A DNA stretch of 64,000 nt, from NCBI GenBank assembly GCA_905221605.1, contig CAJNDS010000625.1, forward strand, positions 5,001-69,000. Reading direction: 5' to 3'. Made by a program: the position numbers and the translations under genes. The notes below the pieces were generated by a model. The model did no database searches. It had not been told where the DNA came from and saw only the letters and a list, made by a program, of their open reading frames with translations. The stretch comes from Symbiodinium natans. Taxonomy: Eukaryota; Sar; Dinophyceae; Suessiales; Symbiodiniaceae. Shown here one piece after another: positions 61,404 to 64,000 of this stretch (its first letter is position 1; each line of letters opens with the position of its first letter).

Positions 61404-63552
61404 GGGGGGGGGGGGGGGGGGGGGTGGGGGGGTGGGGGGGGGGTGGGGGGGGGGTGGGGGGGTGTGGGGGGGGGGGTGGGGGGGGGGGGTGGGGGGGGGG
61501 GGGGGGTGGGGGGGGGGCACTCCCCCTGTAGGAGCCACGGACAAGCGGGACTCTCGAGTCAGAAAATTCGGCATGGGGGGAAGGGTTGGGTTAGGGGGAA
61601 GGAGGCCCGATCCGGGTCTGCTTGTTCCAGACGCTTCTCGGCAGGAAGCCGAGGCGAATATATGAACAAAAAGGATCCTTTTTCTTCCTAGGGGAACAGG
61701 GATTTTGTGATCTCCATGGATATGTGCTCCTCAGGCACATGGTTCCAGGAACATGGGGGATTTTGGAAACCACTGGTAGATGTCTAAACCCAAAGCCCAC
61801 TGGTAGATCCCTAAACCCTAAACCCCAAACCCTAAACCCTAAACCCCAAACCCTAAACCCTAAACCCCAAATCCTAAACTTTCTAAACCCCAAACCCTAA
61901 ACCCTAAACCCTAAACCCCAAACCCTAAACCCTAAACCCCAAACCCTAAACCCCAAACACGAAACCCTAAAACCCTAAACCCTAAACCCTAAACCCCAAA
62001 CCCCAAACCCGAAGCCCTGGAGTCGGTCTCCAAGTCGCCAGCTTGTGGAAAAGCGCGCTGCTGTTTAGGGTTTAGGGTTTAGGGTTTAGGGTTCAGGGTT
62101 TAGGGTTTAGGGTTTAGGGTTTAGGGCTACCAGTATGATGACATGGATTGCAGTAGTAAAATACAAAACTAGTTCTGTAGGGTTCGGGGTTTGAGAGGAT
62201 ACCAGGGCTCCATCGTGTATGCGAAGTGCGCGCAGCCGGAAGACGAAGCGAACATCCGCGGAGAGATAGGCGACAGGATGCAATCAGTGGACGCCTGCAT
62301 TGAGGCTGACCCTGGGCTCTACAACCCTCAAGGGTTCAGGGTTCAGGGTTCAGGGTTTAGGGTCTAGGGTTTAGGGTTTAGGGTTTAGGGTTCACTTGTG
62401 GTGGAGTTGGCTGTCAGGTGCTGCTGCTGGCTGGAATGTCGAGCCCCGCTCTACGTGAGCTGGCGCTTGCCGGGATCGACATCGAACATGCCGGTCGTGC
62501 TTCCGTCGTTCTGCCGGTTGTCTATCTATTCATTATGAATATTCTTGCGGTCGTTATTGCTCTTCACGCTCCGGCCCAGCATGACTGGCACGTGATTCCG
62601 GAGAAATGTGTATTCATCTGCTCTCGTTTGGGCATGCTGGTCGGAATCGCACGGAGTCCTCCCGACCACAGGGCCTTCGTCCTGCACGTCATGACAAAGT
62701 GCGCAGCGATTTACAACGTTGCTGGCGCGATAGGGATCCTGTGGCAAGTCACCTTGCACCCGGGCGGAACGCTTCCGCGAGGGCCGTGGCGGCTTTTCAC
62801 GTTCAGCTGGCACGCCGGCGAGCTTCTGCTACTCTTCCTGGGCATTACAGGTACGGCGCGGCTTCCTTGGGGCAGCTACTTGCTGCAGTTTTTCTTCGCC
62901 CGAAGCCTTGGGCAGCTGACGGCCGGAAGGGTAAGTTGTTCCTGCCAGTCTGGTAGCGAAACAGACTCCGGCGAGCTGTTGAGTGACGACAGCGCGGAAG
63001 CCTCAGGGGAGAGTTGAACCCCAAAGCCCTGAACCCTAAACTTTCCAGGTGCACCCAGTAGACCCTGAAGCCTACACTTTGCACACGACCCCGAGCCCTA
63101 TAGACCACAAAAAACACACACGGACTCCCCCGGGGGCCTGAAAAATTCGCTGCGGTGTCAGAAGGCGGCGCGCGAGAACTGAAGCTCAAAAAGGCGCGTC
63201 GGTAGTTAAACCCTAAACCCTAAACCTAAAACTTGGGCTCAGGAGTTTATAGGGTTGCATGCATGTAATCATGTGGCCGGACACCTTAACAACCCTAAAT
63301 CCTGTTGGTAGGTTACCTAACAAGTCGATGCAGGGCTTTCAGGTAACGACCTAAGAAACTCTGCTTTAGGGTCTCTACTTTGTGGTACTTTGCTGTAACT
63401 TTAGATCCTTACCTTTTTTGGGTTTATTGGGTTTCTTATTATGGCAGCTAAAAGTTTAGTTTATAGCTACCCTCCTGAGTGCAGCCAAGTCTAAAGAACA
63501 CCCTGAACCTCAGGAGGAGGAGTCCGAGTTTCTGACCGACGTGGTCCAGTGA
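57098..63552 (+). CDS. 'ISHAW' membrane protein of a dinoflagellate-expanded family, 10-11 exons
   Basis: Exons 57098-57247, 57600-57681, 58464-58504, 58598-58664, 58982-59093, 59348-59413, 59583-59982, 60148-60210, 62206-62304 and 62418 onward join without a phase error into about 545-560 codons. Motifs in order: ETVPPERWCVTRKDLKFL, YIKPVTARAG, GLDCHLFISHAWQ, EGIFEFISKALASWP, CMLANPQNLDIGALIQ, SIYTRLWCAYEGYLAQE, a first membrane region, PEDEANIRGEIGDR, VLLLAGMSSPALREL, and a second membrane region. I recall this motif order from many dinoflagellate predicted proteins. The DxFxSHAW strand resembles the start of TIR-type folds, but that is inference and the function is unknown. Donors are GC 6, GT 2, GA 1; all acceptors are AG-G. 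Confidence 0.8.
57600..57681 (+). CDS. ISHAW gene exon 2
   Basis: VYTVTAQYIKPVTARAG and MSWALMRNP; CTAG-G acceptor, GC donor (57682). Confidence 0.8.
58464..58504 (+). CDS. ISHAW gene exon 3
   Basis: GLDCHLFISHAWQ; ACCAG-G acceptor, GA donor (58505). Just upstream lies a CCCTATAAA/CCCTAGAAA array (58310-58410), a variant found only here. Confidence 0.85.
58598..58664 (+). CDS. ISHAW gene exon 4
   Basis: EGIFEFISKALASWP, then WRSRNAW and a split Cys codon; GT donor. The intron before it is only 93 bp and has just CCCTAAA units. Confidence 0.85.
58982..59093 (+). CDS. ISHAW gene exon 5
   Basis: CMLANPQNLDIGALIQ, SPFAHALRA, VLVVP; TCAAG-G acceptor, GC donor (59094). Confidence 0.85.
59348..59413 (+). 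CDS. ISHAW gene exon 6
   Basis: PNRHASIYTRLWCAYEGYLA; CCGAG-G acceptor, GC donor splitting the last Glu. Confidence 0.85.
59583..59982 (+). CDS. ISHAW gene exon 7, first membrane region
   Basis: Starts QGKMVFVARPSTEPELL, continuing YLAQE in phase. Hydrophobic segments are near MCFAAFLGTFLGCVM, VALCLVLLHSAALLGLW, GQFLSCFAFF and IVHYSFTFFW. GC donor (59983). Confidence 0.7.
60148..60210 (+). CDS. ISHAW gene exon 8
   Basis: DLDRVTCICGVLEAQQLAKG and Arg; GCAAG-G acceptor, GC donor (60211). Confidence 0.65.
61335..61520 (+). repeat. G-rich low-complexity block
   Basis: Runs of 5-40 Gs separated by single T (or C), about 185 bp. It can form G-quadruplexes and leaves glycine-rich open frames that are not genes. 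Assembly length is uncertain. Confidence 0.9.
61797..62015 (-). repeat. CCCTAAA/CCCCAAA array
   Basis: About 30 units with mixed variants. A TTTAGGG block (62063-62126) follows 50 bp later without a clear exon between. Confidence 0.85.
62206..62304 (+). CDS. ISHAW gene exon 9
   Basis: GSIVYAKCAQPEDEANIRGE then IGDRMQSVDACIE; CCAG-G acceptor, GC donor (62305). Confidence 0.8.
62334..62392 (+). repeat. TTCAGGG/TTTAGGG array in the 113-bp intron 62305-62417
   Basis: It occupies half of this short intron, which has no CCCTAAA partner. Confidence 0.85.
62418..63017 (+). CDS. ISHAW gene exon 10, second membrane region
   Basis: VLLLAGMSSPALREL, then four or five hydrophobic segments from about VVLPVVYLFIMNILAVVIAL to LLLLFLGITG. 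Read through, it stops at 63015-63017 with a Ser/Glu-rich tail. A GTAAGT donor at 62931 in phase 0 suggests it may instead splice to 63514. Confidence 0.75.
   Translation: MLLLAGMSSPALRELALAGIDIEHAGRASVVLPVVYLFIMNILAVVIALHAPAQHDWHVIPEKCVFICSRLGMLVGIARSPPDHRAFVLHVMTKCAAIYNVAGAIGILWQVTLHPGGTLPRGPWRLFTFSWHAGELLLLFLGITGTARLPWGSYLLQFFFARSLGQLTAGRVSCSCQSGSETDSGELLSDDSAEASGES
63514..63552 (+). CDS. possible alternative terminal exon of the ISHAW gene
   Basis: EEESEFLTDVVQ and TGA after CCTCAG-G; joins in phase to the GTAAGT site at 62931. A short CCCTAAA tract (63208-63230) lies in the intron. Confidence 0.45.
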   Translation, partial: EEESEFLTDVVQ

Positions 63553-64000
63553 GCTTCTTCATCTCGGTGGCGGCCCCTGGGGGGGAGGGGGGTGTGGGGG
63601 GGGGGGGGGGGGGGGGGGGGGGGGTGCCTTGGACACTTAACGTCTATTCTGCGCGTGCTCTTTGTTTTCGCAAACCTCTCTGGGATTGGGTTCTCGTTTG
63701 GCGCTTCAACGCGGAAGGCGTTCTATCGGATCGCTTTCTGGCGAAAGAGGCCACGAAGAGGAGACGGTCAACGGAGGACGGTGGGATGACGGAATGAATT
63801 TTGACGGGAGGCCACAGAGACGACACGAGGAGCGTGGCGGACCATGCATGGATGTAAGGTTGACGCACGGGTTCGGGAACAAGGATGGGGGGGAGCGCGG
63901 ACGGGGAGCATTCGGTCGATGGGCAGGAGAGCGTGCGCGCCCTCCGCGCCCTCCCCGCCCTCCGCGCCCTCCGCCGCCCTCCGCGCCCTGCGGCCTCCGC
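63553..64000. other. terminal low-complexity spacer
   Basis: A G run (63598-63625), about 250 bp without supported coding signals, and CGCCCTCCG repeats from 63935 to the window end. Nothing else seen. Confidence 0.5.

Larger units (their letters stand above)
60211..62205 (+). other. 2-kb intron of the ISHAW gene
   Basis: Holds CCCTAAA (60262-60340, 61797-62015) and TTTAGGG (61072-61115, 62063-62126) blocks in an order that breaks the simple polarity. It also holds a foldback-like repeat at 60389-60475 related to 43135-43215, unique sequence at 60540-60940, and the G-rich block at 61335-61520. Confidence 0.6.

Noticed and set aside
61184-61691. Glycine-rich or proline-rich open frames
   Set aside because: They are translations of the poly-G block in an intron of the ISHAW gene.
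1-64000. tRNA, rRNA or full spliced-leader RNA genes
   Set aside because: Looked for cloverleaf-like arms, conserved rRNA motifs and the full 22-nt leader; none seen outside the partial leader in the LTRs.

Overview
The window looks like nuclear DNA of a dinoflagellate; the genus cannot be told from the sequence. Four signs agree. (1) Three genes can be rebuilt as chains of short exons on the + strand. Their 27 phase-consistent junctions use GC (14), GT (9) or GA (4) donors and AG acceptors, 25 of them followed by G; this is the splice usage reported for dinoflagellates. (2) The short tandem repeat is TTTAGGG/CCCTAAA. (3) There is a Ty1/copia-like retrotransposon with a DNA-methyltransferase-like domain. 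(4) Its LTRs carry the last 11 bases of the dinoflagellate spliced leader.

The main structural feature is that telomere-type repeats fill the introns and intergenic spacers with a polarity. In most introns the arrays nearest the donor read TTTAGGG and those nearest the acceptor read CCCTAAA. Exons of about 20-150 bp therefore sit between a C-rich array upstream and a G-rich array downstream, and each intron transcript could fold back on itself. The introns also hold several families of foldback (hairpin) elements, minisatellites and homopolymer tracts.

Layout. 1318-5238: 3' part of a gene for a probable ER-lumen protein resembling a PDI/ERp29 helical C-terminal domain, ending in KAEL. 5239-7749: spacer or upstream introns with repeats. 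7750-17688: a recent LTR retrotransposon with identical 229-bp LTRs and a CCCTA target duplication, inserted in a CCCTAAA array. It has Gag, two aspartic-protease-like domains, a methyltransferase-like domain, integrase, a 2OG-Fe(II)-dioxygenase-like domain, RT, RNase H and a membrane tail, with reading-frame breaks in integrase and after RNase H. 18376-33409: a class II-type histone deacetylase, 14 exons recovered and the N-terminal part not found. 36045-55444: at least 18 mini-exons, mostly symmetric phase 0-0, encoding Glu/Ala/Pro-rich sequence of unknown function, including duplicated exons. 57098-63552: a gene for a family I recall from dinoflagellate proteomes, with an 'ISHAW' segment followed by membrane helices; the mini-exon series may be its upstream part. 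63553-64000: low-complexity spacer.

All exon models were read by eye from splice signals, phase and family motifs. No transcript or database search was available.
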